DNA of 64,000 bases from Dasania marina DSM 21967 (GTDB lineage Bacteria; Pseudomonadota; Gammaproteobacteria; Pseudomonadales; Dasaniaceae): NCBI RefSeq assembly GCF_000373485.1, contig NZ_KB891576.1:682001-746000 (forward strand). Reading direction: 5' to 3'. The translations under genes were made by a program, and so were the position numbers. A model generated the notes under the pieces. That model searched no databases. It was given only the letters and a program-made list of their open reading frames with translations, and was not told the origin of the DNA. This document shows, piece by piece, positions 9,631-18,199 of the stretch; position 1 is the stretch's first letter; each line of letters starts with the position of its first letter.

Positions 9631-9712
9631 CATCGTTCCCCTCTAAGCACTATTAATGAATTGTAGACTACGCCTATACGGTGAAATGACCTTGATGCAT
9701 ATCAAACAGCCT

Positions 9713-10033
9713 TTAGTTTAAGCGATGTGGCTGCAGCTCGATTTTTTCTATGCCCTGCCCCAACATAAAGACTCGCCCTTGATAGCGTTCGTTGCCGGTA
9801 GAGCTAAACTCAAATACAAACGAGCGCCATATTTTTAAACGCCCCTGCTCATCGCGTTTGCACCAAAAACCGCGCAACGCCACACCCTCATCCAGCAACT
9901 GCACATCCATTTCTTTACAGTGTTTTTTGACGGCGACAAAAGCCTGCTGCTTAACCCCCTGGGCTCGCCACCAATACACCAGCAAGGTAATAAACGCCGC
10001 CAGTAACAATAAATCCCCTAAACTAAAATACAC
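9713..10033 (-). CDS. DUF3301 domain-containing protein
   Basis: This 106-residue protein has one N-terminal membrane span (LLLLAAFITLLVYWWRAQ, about residues 7-25) and a soluble domain with the pattern ALRGFWCKRDEQGRLKIWRS followed by FEFSSTGNERYQGRV. This fits the DUF3301 family, small membrane-anchored proteins of unknown function in Gammaproteobacteria. It follows the MATE exporter gene on the same strand after a 27-nt gap, so the two may share a transcript. Confidence 0.82.
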   Translation of the reverse strand: MYFSLGDLLLLAAFITLLVYWWRAQGVKQQAFVAVKKHCKEMDVQLLDEGVALRGFWCKRDEQGRLKIWRSFVFEFSSTGNERYQGRVFMLGQGIEKIELQPHRLN

Positions 10034-10060
10034 TCTGCCACCCTCTTTATATTTAGCTAT

Positions 10061-11401
10061 TTATACCGTAACCGACTCAGCTTTCTCTAAACGGTTGATA
10101 TGCCACAATACCAAGCTAAAACCTAATACACCAAATACCGCAGCGCCGGCTACTTCACCCGCTATCACCCCAACAGCACCAAAATACTGTGAAAATATAT
10201 ACACTAAAGGCACAGTACCCAATAAAGCCCGGCCAAAATTTAACATAGTCGCAATATACGGCAGGTGCAGATTATTAAAACTGGCATTGGCAATAAACAA
10301 CATGCCGCCAAAGGCAAAACCGCCAGCCAAGTAATGGGTATAAAACGTGATCAGCGCGGCGGCGTCGCCATCTACGCTAAAAAACTGCACCAAATACTCG
10401 CTAAGTAAAAATAACAGCGCCCAAATCACCAGCACATACGCTAAATTACTGAGCATGGCATTCCACACCACTTGCCGCACCCTATCATAGCGCCCCGCGC
10501 CCGCATTTTGCCCGATGATGGGGCCTATAGCCCCCGACAGTGCAAACAACGCCACAAAAGCCACCGGCGCTATGCGCCCTATAATAGCCGCCCCCGCCAC
10601 CGCACTATCACCAAAGCTAGCCATCATTTTTAGCACATAACTACTGCCTATAGGGGTGGCGATATTGGTTAATACCGCCGGCCCCGCTATTGCTGTTATG
10701 GCGGCCAGGTCTTCACGAAAAAAAGCTTTATTGGTTTTACTGGGTAACTGATGCACTTTCACTATGGCGCTTACTGCTAGGGCAAACACCCCTATACGGG
10801 CAGCAAAAGAGGCCATTGCGGCGCCCTCTATGCTCCACTCGCAGACGAAAATAAAGATGGGGTCTAGCACGGCATTAATTAGCGCGCCGCCCATAGTGGC
10901 CAGCATCGCTCTGCGGGCGTCACCTAAGGCTCTCAGTGCAGCGGCGGCACACATGCCTACCGCCAATAACGGTGTCGCCGGCAATAAAATATTGCAATAG
11001 GATAGCGCCAAGGACAGGGTTTCATCCTGCGCGCCCATAAAGGCTAACAATTGCTCGGCAAACAACCAAGCAGGAAAGCAAACTAGCGCCGCAACCAACC
11101 CACTAAACAGCATCACATTACTACAATGACGCCCCGCCAATGCTCTATCGTTGCCCCCTTCGGCCTGAGCCACTAGAGCCCCCATGGCTATCTGCAAGCC
11201 TATGCTTAGCGAGGTCATAAAAAACAAGAGTGTGCTGGCAAAGCCTACTGCCGCAGCCATTTGCTCCTGACCCAACAGGCTCAAAAAATAGATATCAATC
11301 AGGTCAACACTAAATAAGGCGATTAAGCCTACGGTGTTGGCGCCGGTCATGATCAGAATGTGCTTAAGGGTAGAGCCTTGGGTAAATACAGCGCGTTTCA
11401 T
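10061..11401 (-). CDS. MATE-family multidrug/toxin efflux transporter
   Basis: This is a 446-residue protein with twelve predicted membrane spans in two MatE repeats. The first repeat begins LKHILIMTGANTVGLIALFSVD and the second near residue 225 (AITAIAGPAVLTNIATPIG). The motif GQNAGAGRYDRVR near 295 is typical of the loop after span 7 in MATE pumps, which export drugs or toxic metabolites by H+ or Na+ exchange. The specific substrate is unknown. The DUF3301 gene follows it. Confidence 0.92.
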   Translation of the reverse strand: MKRAVFTQGSTLKHILIMTGANTVGLIALFSVDLIDIYFLSLLGQEQMAAAVGFASTLLFFMTSLSIGLQIAMGALVAQAEGGNDRALAGRHCSNVMLFSGLVAALVCFPAWLFAEQLLAFMGAQDETLSLALSYCNILLPATPLLAVGMCAAAALRALGDARRAMLATMGGALINAVLDPIFIFVCEWSIEGAAMASFAARIGVFALAVSAIVKVHQLPSKTNKAFFREDLAAITAIAGPAVLTNIATPIGSSYVLKMMASFGDSAVAGAAIIGRIAPVAFVALFALSGAIGPIIGQNAGAGRYDRVRQVVWNAMLSNLAYVLVIWALLFLLSEYLVQFFSVDGDAAALITFYTHYLAGGFAFGGMLFIANASFNNLHLPYIATMLNFGRALLGTVPLVYIFSQYFGAVGVIAGEVAGAAVFGVLGFSLVLWHINRLEKAESVTV

Positions 11402-11581
11402 GCAGGATTCAATTAAATATACAGTGCAAGGGGTTTTCTTAATAAGCTAGATGTCTATACTAACAGAGGTTGGCGTACGGAGCCGAACTCGCTTACTATC
11501 TAGGTTCATATTGAGCACCAGCAAGAAAGCTAATAATAAAACCAGCCGCCGCACCGGCAGATGGCGCACAAGGTAACAATA

Positions 11582-11941
11582 ATGGCAAATATACTCATCG
11601 TAGACGATTCACCTATAGATCAAAAAGAACTCTCTAGCATCTTAGAAAAAAATGGTCACTCAGTGATGCGCGCTGACAATGGTGAAAGTGGCGTTAAAAT
11701 GGCCCGCAGCGAAAAACCCGACCTGATTTTAATGGATGTGGTAATGCCCGGCCTCAACGGCTTTCAGGCTACCCGTCAAATCAGCAAGGCAGTAGAGACC
11801 GCGCATATCCCCATTATTTTAGTGTCTAGCAAAGATCAGGAAACTGACCGCCAGTGGGGCCTGCGTCAAGGTGCCAAAAGCTATATGGTCAAGCCGGTTA
11901 AAGACAAAGAATTACTGAGTGAAATAGCCGCACTGCTGTAG
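11582..11941 (+). CDS. PilH-like single-domain response regulator
   Basis: This is a stand-alone receiver domain of 119 residues. The acidic pocket DD is at residues 8-9, the phospho-acceptor is Asp52 in LILMDVVMPG, and the conserved Lys is at 104 in YMVKPVK. The segment RQWGLRQGAKSYMVKP resembles PilH/PilG receivers of twitching chemosensory systems, but no pil or chp genes are nearby. The frame is open from 11561; the ATG at 11582 is preferred because AAGG lies 8 nt upstream and the sequence MANILIVDDS is the classic start. A terminator follows. Confidence 0.9.
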   Translation: MANILIVDDSPIDQKELSSILEKNGHSVMRADNGESGVKMARSEKPDLILMDVVMPGLNGFQATRQISKAVETAHIPIILVSSKDQETDRQWGLRQGAKSYMVKPVKDKELLSEIAALL

Positions 11942-11971
11942 TACTCACCTATCTAGAGCAACACCATGATT

Positions 11972-11993
11972 AAGGGCCGCCCAGGCCCTTTTT
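11972..11993 (+). terminator. Rho-independent terminator after response regulator
   Basis: A 7-bp GC-rich stem AAGGGCC/GGCCCTT with a 5-nt loop is followed by T residues, 30 nt after the stop. Its 3' arm and T-run form the beginning of a 28-bp tandem repeat. Confidence 0.85.
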
Positions 11994-12069
11994 AATTACC
12001 CCTTAATTATTGCCCCTTTTTAGTTGCCCCCTAATTATTACCCCTTTTTATTTCCTCTTAATTATTTAC
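11986..12069. repeat. Three tandem 28-bp imperfect repeats
   Basis: Three adjacent 28-bp units start at 11986, 12014 and 12042. Each begins CCCTTTTTA and carries an AATTATT near its end, with a few differences between units. The first unit contains the 3' arm and T-run of the preceding terminator, so the terminator tail appears to have been copied. The array lies upstream of the GGDEF gene. Confidence 0.85.
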
Positions 12070-12135
12070 AGGCAAAAAACCGTACAGGTTCTATGCTTAC
12101 TCTATGCTTTATACATTTATGTAGTCAGCCGCATT

Positions 12136-13104
12136 ATGAGCCAAGCAGATATACGCAACTACCCCGATGTCATGCAGGCCTGCCAAACCATAGCCAATTT
12201 AGTCGCTAAAGTTTGTCAGGTACCCGCCGTGTTAATCATGCGGCAAAACAGCGACAGCATGGAAGTTATTAGCTCTGCCGACACGCCGCAAAGCCCCTTC
12301 CGCAGCAGTGACACTGTAGCCCTAAACTCAGGAATCTATTGCGAAACTGTGATCGCCACACAACAGCCACTGGAAGTAAGCGACGCCCTTAACGACCCGC
12401 TATGGCATAACAACCCCGAGATAAAACTAGGCATGATCGCCTACTATGGCGTGCCTGTTAACTGGCCTGACGGCAGCATCTTTGGTACCTTTTGCGCGTT
12501 ACGTAATGTCGCCGGCCACTTTGATGCCGAGCAAACGACACTTATCAACGAGTTTGCCAGCGTTATCGAAGCTCTATTAAAACAAGTCAGTTCGCAAGAG
12601 CAGCTGCAGCTATTGGCCGACTATGACAGCCTTACTCAAGTCTATTCCCGCAATCGCCTATTGGAGCGTTTACAGCATGAATTTGACCGCTATCAACGCT
12701 ACCAAACGCCGCTATCGGTTATTTATCTAGACATAGATCATTTCAAGCAGGTCAACGATAACTACGGCCACGGTATAGGCGACTTAGTACTGCAATTAAT
12801 TGCTAAGCAGCTATTAAGTAATCAAAGGCAAACTGATTTTGTTGGTCGCTTGGGAGGGGAGGAATTTTTAATCTGTCTTAGCGACAGCCAATTAAATGCC
12901 GCCATGCTGCAGGCACAGCGGCTGCTGCAAAAAATTACCGAAATAGACGTGGAAGTAAAAAGCCACGCCTTGGATATTAGCGCCAGCTGTGGTGTTGCGC
13001 AGGCCAGCCATGGCGATCAAACTATAGATCAGCTTATTGCCCGCGCCGACCAGGCCTTATATAAAGCCAAGCTAGCTGGCAGAAACCAAGCTAAAAGTGC
13101 CTAG
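12136..13104 (+). CDS. GAF-GGDEF diguanylate cyclase
   Basis: This predicted diguanylate cyclase makes c-di-GMP from two GTP. The N-terminal 155 residues form a GAF domain (ACQTIANLVAKVCQVPAVLI onward), and the GGDEF domain starts near LLADYDSLTQVYSRNRLLERL. The active-site loop reads GGEEF, and RQTD sits five residues before it as an intact inhibitory I-site, so product feedback is expected. The frame is open from 12010, but the earlier part is hydrophobic and repeat-derived. ATG 12136 (MSQADIRNYP) gives a normal 322-residue protein. There is no membrane span from that start, so it is probably cytosolic. Confidence 0.9.
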   Translation: MSQADIRNYPDVMQACQTIANLVAKVCQVPAVLIMRQNSDSMEVISSADTPQSPFRSSDTVALNSGIYCETVIATQQPLEVSDALNDPLWHNNPEIKLGMIAYYGVPVNWPDGSIFGTFCALRNVAGHFDAEQTTLINEFASVIEALLKQVSSQEQLQLLADYDSLTQVYSRNRLLERLQHEFDRYQRYQTPLSVIYLDIDHFKQVNDNYGHGIGDLVLQLIAKQLLSNQRQTDFVGRLGGEEFLICLSDSQLNAAMLQAQRLLQKITEIDVEVKSHALDISASCGVAQASHGDQTIDQLIARADQALYKAKLAGRNQAKSA

Positions 13105-13193
13105 TTAAAGGCTGCAGCTTGCAGGTACTGCCCTGCAAACTCAGCGTATTCTAAAGTTGCTCACCTAAGCTGACTATTCAGCTAGCCATGCAG

Positions 13194-14114
13194 TCAGTCA
13201 TCCAGCCCCGACAAATCTTCGCCGCCAAAAGCCACATAGATATCTTTAATAAATTTGGCGAACTCCAGCGTCATAATACTAAAGTCGACATCAAACTGCG
13301 CAGCAGCATCGTCGGCACTTTGTTTTTCAGCCTGCTCTTGAATTAAGTCGCCAAAGCTAATGCGTTTAATCGCCAGCTGATCATCGACGATAAAATCTAT
13401 GCCGCCCTGCCAGCTCATCGCCAATTTATTCACCCACATACCGGCAGCTAAATGGCTGTTAATTTCCTTAGAGCCCAAGTCCTGATTTTTACAGCGGATA
13501 ATACTACTGTCATCGGCCTTGTCGCGCAGCTCACACTCACCACCCAGTTCAAAGCCTTGCGGCGGTTTGTTCTCTAACACCCATTGCGTCATCGCATGCT
13601 GCGGTACGTTTTTTGCCGTCGCCGCTATCACCGGTAAAGTGCCTAGGGTTTCCCGCAAGTAGCTCATAAACTCTTCAGCGCGCTTAACCGCACCGGCATT
13701 AATAATTAGTAAACCTGCACGTGGGTCTATATAGGCATACTGCCGCGACGAACGAGTAAAGGCTTTAGGTAATAGTTCAAACAGCACTTCATCTTTTAAA
13801 TCTATACGCTCTTTACGCCCTACTGAACGACCATCGCGAGCTTGTATCTGTTCAACTTTTTCAATCAGTGCTTCATTAATCACACCGGCGGGTAAAACTT
13901 TTTCCTGACGCTGTGCGCACAACATAATGTAACCGTTGGCGACATGGGTGAACATTTCGCCATGCTTACCCAAGGGTGCCGCCCAGCCATAGCTGCTCAG
14001 CTCTTGGCTACCACAGGGGTTAAACGATTTCGCGGATAAAGCGGCCTCTAAGTTTTCTACGGTTTCAGTAAAGGGTTTGGTAAAGCGATAAACTAATAAA
14101 TTTTTAAACCACAT
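13194..14114 (-). CDS. rdgC: Recombination-associated protein RdgC
   Basis: RdgC is a ring-shaped DNA-binding protein that modulates RecA. The start MWFKNLLVYRFTKPF is the family signature, so ATG 14114 is chosen over GTG 14120. The 306-residue length is usual. Other family features are the GWAAPLGKHGEMFTH segment near residue 50, LPKAFTRSSRQYAYID near 115 and the acidic C-terminus ending LSGLDD. It stands alone between convergent and co-directional genes. No LexA box was noticed upstream. Confidence 0.96.
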   Translation of the reverse strand: MWFKNLLVYRFTKPFTETVENLEAALSAKSFNPCGSQELSSYGWAAPLGKHGEMFTHVANGYIMLCAQRQEKVLPAGVINEALIEKVEQIQARDGRSVGRKERIDLKDEVLFELLPKAFTRSSRQYAYIDPRAGLLIINAGAVKRAEEFMSYLRETLGTLPVIAATAKNVPQHAMTQWVLENKPPQGFELGGECELRDKADDSSIIRCKNQDLGSKEINSHLAAGMWVNKLAMSWQGGIDFIVDDQLAIKRISFGDLIQEQAEKQSADDAAAQFDVDFSIMTLEFAKFIKDIYVAFGGEDLSGLDD

Positions 14115-14179
14115 AGTCACTTCTTTCTTATCAATAGGGCTTGTTGTTATTGAATAATTACTGCGTTATTTCTCAATAA

Positions 14180-14890
14180 TTATTGCGCAAAAATAATCGG
14201 CTCATCACCTGCATGCCACTGCGGTAACTTAATCATTACCTGGGCAAATAATTCGGATTGTAAAAATTGTTGCAGCCAACGCTGCACATGTTGATAAGGC
14301 GCCGCATCAAAGCCAGCCTTATTAACAAAGGCAAACTGCCGTATAAAAGGCAAAATCGCCATATCTGCCATACTTACTTTACACCCCATTAAAAATGTCT
14401 GGGCCTGTAAGCGTAACTCTAACTCGTTAATAAATATTTCCGCCTGCTGCTTATACTGTTGTTCTATTTCTAACAAGCTCAGCTGGGGGTAATCGTCTAC
14501 ATAGCGATTAGGGTATTTGTATCTATCCAATGCACTTTTAAATTCGTTATCGTTGCGCGCAATCAAAACCGCTTGTTCGCTGCCATTACTAGCCAACCAA
14601 CCGTCGGGATCATTAGCCGCTAATGCCCACTGCATAATCTCCACGCTTTCATCTATCACAGAGCCATCAGCTATTAGAGAGCCATCAGCCATCACAGTGC
14701 CATCAGCCATTAAAGAGCCCTCAGGCAACTGCAATACCGGCACCGTAGCTTTCGCCGAGCAGGCCAGTAATTCGGCCGGCTTATCGCGCAACACGACTTC
14801 CCGCAGCTCTACAGCTAGGCCAGCATAGGCCAGCGCTAAACGTGCGCGCATAGCGTAGGGGCAACGACGAAAAGAATATAAGATAGGCAT
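14180..14890 (-). CDS. Glutathione S-transferase with an in-frame repeat insertion
   Basis: This is a GST-fold protein of 236 residues. The thioredoxin-like domain begins PILYSFRRCPYAMRARLAL, with a CPYA motif, and has the cis-Pro motif ATVPVLQLPEGS and the glutathione-contact motif IDES. Between LPEGS and IDES lies an extra segment of about 18 residues in which ADG(S/T) recurs three times, encoded by an 18-bp tandem repeat. The alpha-helical C-domain follows. The frame extends upstream to 14935, but that part is only the translation of an intergenic inverted repeat, so ATG 14890 is preferred, although no clear ribosome site is visible. Confidence 0.88.
   Translation of the reverse strand: MPILYSFRRCPYAMRARLALAYAGLAVELREVVLRDKPAELLACSAKATVPVLQLPEGSLMADGTVMADGSLIADGSVIDESVEIMQWALAANDPDGWLASNGSEQAVLIARNDNEFKSALDRYKYPNRYVDDYPQLSLLEIEQQYKQQAEIFINELELRLQAQTFLMGCKVSMADMAILPFIRQFAFVNKAGFDAAPYQHVQRWLQQFLQSELFAQVMIKLPQWHAGDEPIIFAQ
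14657..14723. repeat. 18-bp tandem repeat (3 copies plus a partial) inside the GST gene
   Basis: Units at 14661-14678, 14679-14696 and 14697-14714, with a partial fourth to 14723, share the core CATCAGC. In the gene frame each encodes six residues of the type (M/I)ADG(S/T)(V/L). The repeat sits between the cis-Pro loop and the DES motif, where GSTs normally have only a short turn. Confidence 0.9.
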
Positions 14891-14912
14891 ATGGGGAACA
14901 GTCAATAGTCTA

Positions 14913-14969
14913 CAGTCGCTAGTCTCTAGCCGCACAAACTAGCGACTAGAGACTTCCAGCTAGCGACTG
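14913..14969. repeat. Nested inverted repeat between FKBP and GST genes
   Basis: The outer arms 14913-14922 and 14960-14969 (CAGTCGCTAG/CTAGCGACTG) and the inner arms 14921-14929 and 14946-14954 (AGTCTCTAG/CTAGAGACT) are perfect inverted repeats, and the words GTCGCTAG and TCTCTAG recur in the loop. It may fold in the mRNA between the two genes, or it may be one copy of a dispersed intergenic repeat. Confidence 0.8.
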
Positions 14970-14972
14970 CAA

Positions 14973-15593
14973 TTAAGCAACAATATCTAGCAATTCAACT
15001 TCAAATACTAAGGTTGTGTATGGGCCTATAGCACCACCAGCACCACGCTCGCCATAGGCAAGGCTGTAAGGTACTGATAACTTCCACTTTGAACCTACAG
15101 GCATTAACTGTAAGGCTTCGGTCCAGCCGGCAATAACGCCGTTAACAGGAAATTCAGCAGGCTCACCACGATCAACAGAGCTGTCGAAAACGGTGCCGTC
15201 AATTAGCGTGCCGTGGTAGTGGGTGCGCACGGTAGAACTGGCAGTAGGCTTGTCACCTTCACCGGCCACTAATACTTCATACTGTAAGCCGGACTCGGTT
15301 ACTGTAACGCCGTCACGCTTGGCATTTTCAGCTAGGAAGGCATCGCCCTCAACAGTAAACTCTTTGGCTTTTTCGGCTTCTTTGGCTTGCATGCGCTGGG
15401 TAATTTCTTGGAAAGCAGCGCTTAAATCGTCCTGCGACACAACACTGGCTTTGCCAGCAAGCGCATCGATAAGGCCAGCGGCAACGGCATCGGCATCAAC
15501 ACCATCAAAAGGGTTAGCGGCAAGTTGATCGCCCATTTGACGGCCTATGCCGTAGCTGGCGCGTTGCTCAACGCTGGTATACGTATCAGACAT
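14973..15593 (-). CDS. FKBP-type peptidyl-prolyl isomerase (FklB-like)
   Basis: This 206-residue protein has an N-terminal dimerisation domain (starting SYGIGRQMGDQLAANPF, about residues 13-90) and a C-terminal FKBP domain. The FKBP part shows GLQYEVLVAGEG, VRTHYHGTLIDGTVFDSS and WKLSVPYSLAYGERG, which form the proline-isomerase pocket. There is no signal peptide, so it is likely cytosolic, as FklB is. It is upstream of the GST gene on the same strand, separated by a repeat-rich 82 nt. Confidence 0.93.
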   Translation of the reverse strand: MSDTYTSVEQRASYGIGRQMGDQLAANPFDGVDADAVAAGLIDALAGKASVVSQDDLSAAFQEITQRMQAKEAEKAKEFTVEGDAFLAENAKRDGVTVTESGLQYEVLVAGEGDKPTASSTVRTHYHGTLIDGTVFDSSVDRGEPAEFPVNGVIAGWTEALQLMPVGSKWKLSVPYSLAYGERGAGGAIGPYTTLVFEVELLDIVA

Positions 15594-15769
15594 AAAAATT
15601 CACTCAATCAGTCATTAAAAAGGATTGCGCAGCTTATCATAAACTTATCGGCCTTGCCGCCCACGATACAAGCGCTGCGTTTAAGGCTACACTAGCCGGA
15701 TTTTATTGGTCTAATATCGAACTATTTATTGCATTATTTATTGCACTATTAACGAGCAGCTCCCCCTCT

Positions 15770-17569
15770 ATGCGCCATCTAGACAGCAACACGCAAGCCG
15801 AATTTAAAGGTTTTAACTGGCAGATATTAGTCACCCTCTGGCCCTATCTGGCCGAGTATAAAGCCCGCATAGCCTTGGCCATAGGCTGCCTGCTGGCGGC
15901 CAAGGGTGCCAATGTCTACGGCCCTTTTGTGTTAAAAGATCTGGTCGATAAGCTGGATATACAGCGCGGCAGCGATGCCCAGCTTATCGCCCTGCCGCTG
16001 GCCTTGGTACTGGCTTTTGGTTTGGCCAAATTCTCTAATGTATTATTCAGTGAACTGCGCGATACCATTTTTGGCCACGTCACTGAGCGTGCCATGCGTC
16101 GCATAGGCTTAAAAGTGTTCGAGCATTTGCACCAACTGGACTTGGCCTTTCACCTTAACCGCCGCACCGGTGGGCTATCGCGGGATATAGAGCGAGGCAC
16201 CACCGGCATTAGCTTTTTAATGCGTTTTTTCGTCTTTAATATCTTCCCCACCCTGATAGAGATTTTGATGATAGCCGGCTTGTTGCTAGTCAATTATGGC
16301 ATCGCCTTTTCACTGATTATTATCGTCGCCGTCACCCTCTACATTATCTATACCATCATCGCCACCGAGTGGCGCACCCAGTTTGTCCGCGCCGCCAACC
16401 AAGCCGACTCCGCCAGCACCACCCGCGCCGTGGACAGCCTGCTCAATTATGAAACCGTTAAATACTTTAACAATGAGCACTACGAGGCGCAGCGCTACGA
16501 TAGCGCCTTAGCCGAATGGGAGTCGGCGCGGCGCAGCAACCGACTATCGCTGTTTACCCTCAACGGCGGCCAGGCCTTAATTATCGCGGTGGCGCAAACC
16601 CTAATGATAGGGCTGGCAGCACAGCAGGTCACCGAAGGTAAAATGAGCCTAGGGGATTTCATCTTGGTCAACGCCTTTATGATGCAATTATTTTTGCCGC
16701 TGAATTTTTTAGGCTTTGTATATAGAGAAATCAAAAGCTCTATGACCAACATAGAGCAAATGTTTACTCTGTTAGCCCAGCAGCCGCAGGTGCAGGATAC
16801 GGCCCACGCCAGCGAGCTAGTGGTCAGCCAGGGCCATATCCGTTTTGATAATGTCTATTTTCACTACCATGCCGACCGCCCCATACTGCAAGGCGTGAGC
16901 TTTGAGGTGCAGCCCGGCGAAAAAGTGGCCGTAGTGGGTGCCAGCGGCGCGGGCAAGTCTACCTTGGTGAAACTGCTGTTTCGCTTTTACGACGTCAGCA
17001 GCGGAGCTATTAGCATAGACGGGCAAAATATCAGCACGGTTAGCCAGCAATCACTGCGCCAAGCCATAGGCATAGTGCCGCAGGACACCGTGCTGTTTAA
17101 CGACAGCCTCTATGAAAACATACGCTACGGGCTACCCAGCGCCAGCCACCAGCAAATCGAACAGGCCTGCCAAATGGCTCATCTAGCGCCCTTTATTGCC
17201 AGCCTGCCGCAGGGCTACGACACACCAGTGGGTGAGCGCGGCCTAAAATTATCCGGTGGCGAAAAGCAGCGCGTGGCCATAGCCCGCACCCTGCTGAAAA
17301 ACCCACCCATTATGGCCTTTGACGAGGCCACCTCGTCACTGGACAGCCACTCTGAGCAAGCTATCTTAACGGCTCTACAAGCCGCCGCTAGGGGGCATAG
17401 CAGCCTAGTGATAGCCCATAGGCTCTCTACCATTATTGATGCCGATCGCATCATCGTACTAGAGCAAGGCAAAATCGTTGAACAGGGCCAACACCAGCAA
17501 CTGCTGGCCGCACAGGGCCATTACGCCGCCCTGTGGCATATGCAGCAGCGCGAGCAACAGCCCAGCTAG
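15770..17569 (+). CDS. ABC transporter, fused permease and ATPase (Atm1/HMT1 type)
   Basis: This is a half-transporter of 599 residues with six membrane spans (about 30-320) and a C-terminal ATPase. Walker A reads GASGAGKST, the signature LSGGEKQRVAIAR, and Walker B IMAFDEATSSLD, followed by the H-loop VIAHRLST. The membrane part, with LHQLDLAFHLNRRTGGLSRD, resembles the Atm1/HMT1 group that exports glutathione-linked sulfur or metal compounds. The presence of a GST gene nearby fits glutathione conjugates but does not prove them. It probably works as a homodimer. Confidence 0.93.
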   Translation: MRHLDSNTQAEFKGFNWQILVTLWPYLAEYKARIALAIGCLLAAKGANVYGPFVLKDLVDKLDIQRGSDAQLIALPLALVLAFGLAKFSNVLFSELRDTIFGHVTERAMRRIGLKVFEHLHQLDLAFHLNRRTGGLSRDIERGTTGISFLMRFFVFNIFPTLIEILMIAGLLLVNYGIAFSLIIIVAVTLYIIYTIIATEWRTQFVRAANQADSASTTRAVDSLLNYETVKYFNNEHYEAQRYDSALAEWESARRSNRLSLFTLNGGQALIIAVAQTLMIGLAAQQVTEGKMSLGDFILVNAFMMQLFLPLNFLGFVYREIKSSMTNIEQMFTLLAQQPQVQDTAHASELVVSQGHIRFDNVYFHYHADRPILQGVSFEVQPGEKVAVVGASGAGKSTLVKLLFRFYDVSSGAISIDGQNISTVSQQSLRQAIGIVPQDTVLFNDSLYENIRYGLPSASHQQIEQACQMAHLAPFIASLPQGYDTPVGERGLKLSGGEKQRVAIARTLLKNPPIMAFDEATSSLDSHSEQAILTALQAAARGHSSLVIAHRLSTIIDADRIIVLEQGKIVEQGQHQQLLAAQGHYAALWHMQQREQQPS

Positions 17570-17639
17570 TTTATCCCTGATAGCCCTGTACCTAAGCCAG
17601 CCCAGCGATTACACTGTGCGGCTGGCCCGCAAACAACCA

Positions 17640-17975
17640 ATGGCAACTGCAGTGAAAAAGCCCATTAGCAAAGCTAATATACGCGACGAAATGGATCAGC
17701 AGATCCGCGATTTCCTACACGAAGGTGGTGCAGTCGCGGAGATTGCCTCAGGCATTAGCGGCCGACCCTCCAGCTATGGCCCCCTCAAACCCGACAATAC
17801 CCCTTTTCAAGAGCCCAAAGCCGAGCGCACCTATGTGACTGAAGCTGTCGCCGCCTTAGAAGAGCGCAAAAAAGCCAAAACCAGCAGCAGCGCCAAGCCC
17901 AAAGCTAATCGCCGGCCACGTAAAAAAATGATTTATGACGATTTTGGTGAGCTTTTACGCTGGGAATGGGAATAA
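17640..17975 (+). CDS. Small basic hypothetical protein with FLxxGG motif
   Basis: A 111-residue protein beginning MATAVKKPISKANIRDEMD is read from ATG 17640; the open frame upstream overlaps the ABC gene and is out of register with it. It has a short motif IRDFLHEGGAVAEI (about residues 21-34), a proline-rich middle, a helix EAVAALEERKKAK and a basic segment KANRRPRKKMIYDDF. The FLxxGGxVxxI pattern recalls, from memory, the C-terminal tail of the RNA-polymerase-binding regulator SutA of Pseudomonas. I do not claim homology. It lies 70 nt after the ABC transporter gene. Confidence 0.7.
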   Translation: MATAVKKPISKANIRDEMDQQIRDFLHEGGAVAEIASGISGRPSSYGPLKPDNTPFQEPKAERTYVTEAVAALEERKKAKTSSSAKPKANRRPRKKMIYDDFGELLRWEWE

Positions 17976-18060
17976 TCCCTATTAGACTTTTTTTTCATAT
18001 TGTAAATATTACCGTTTCAATTGCAGGCAAAGTGCGTACAATCGCCCCCCTTGTCGCCTA

Positions 18061-18075
18061 GGCTAAACATTAGCC
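18061..18075. other. Small hairpin upstream of the arfB unit
   Basis: GGCTAA and TTAGCC pair around a 3-nt loop in the 224-nt gap before the next gene. It may lie in the 5' untranslated part of the short ORF/arfB transcript. No T-run follows, so I do not call it a terminator. Confidence 0.3.
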
Positions 18076-18199
18076 CGCAATAACAACGGCAAATACACGG
18101 CAGTATTGATAACAATAACAACTGAACTAAGTATGACACGCAGGCTCTAAGCGCCCACTAACGCCATCACTTAGCTTTAGCAAAAAATTACACATCATT

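Noticed and set aside
11451-11576. 41-codon frame (start ATG 11451) before the response regulator
   Set aside because: It is Arg/Thr/Ser-rich, has no ribosome site, and overlaps the real start region; likely chance.
13119-13138. 7-bp hairpin TTGCAGG/CCTGCAA after the GAF-GGDEF gene
   Set aside because: There is no T-run and the stem is short; not strong enough to call a terminator.
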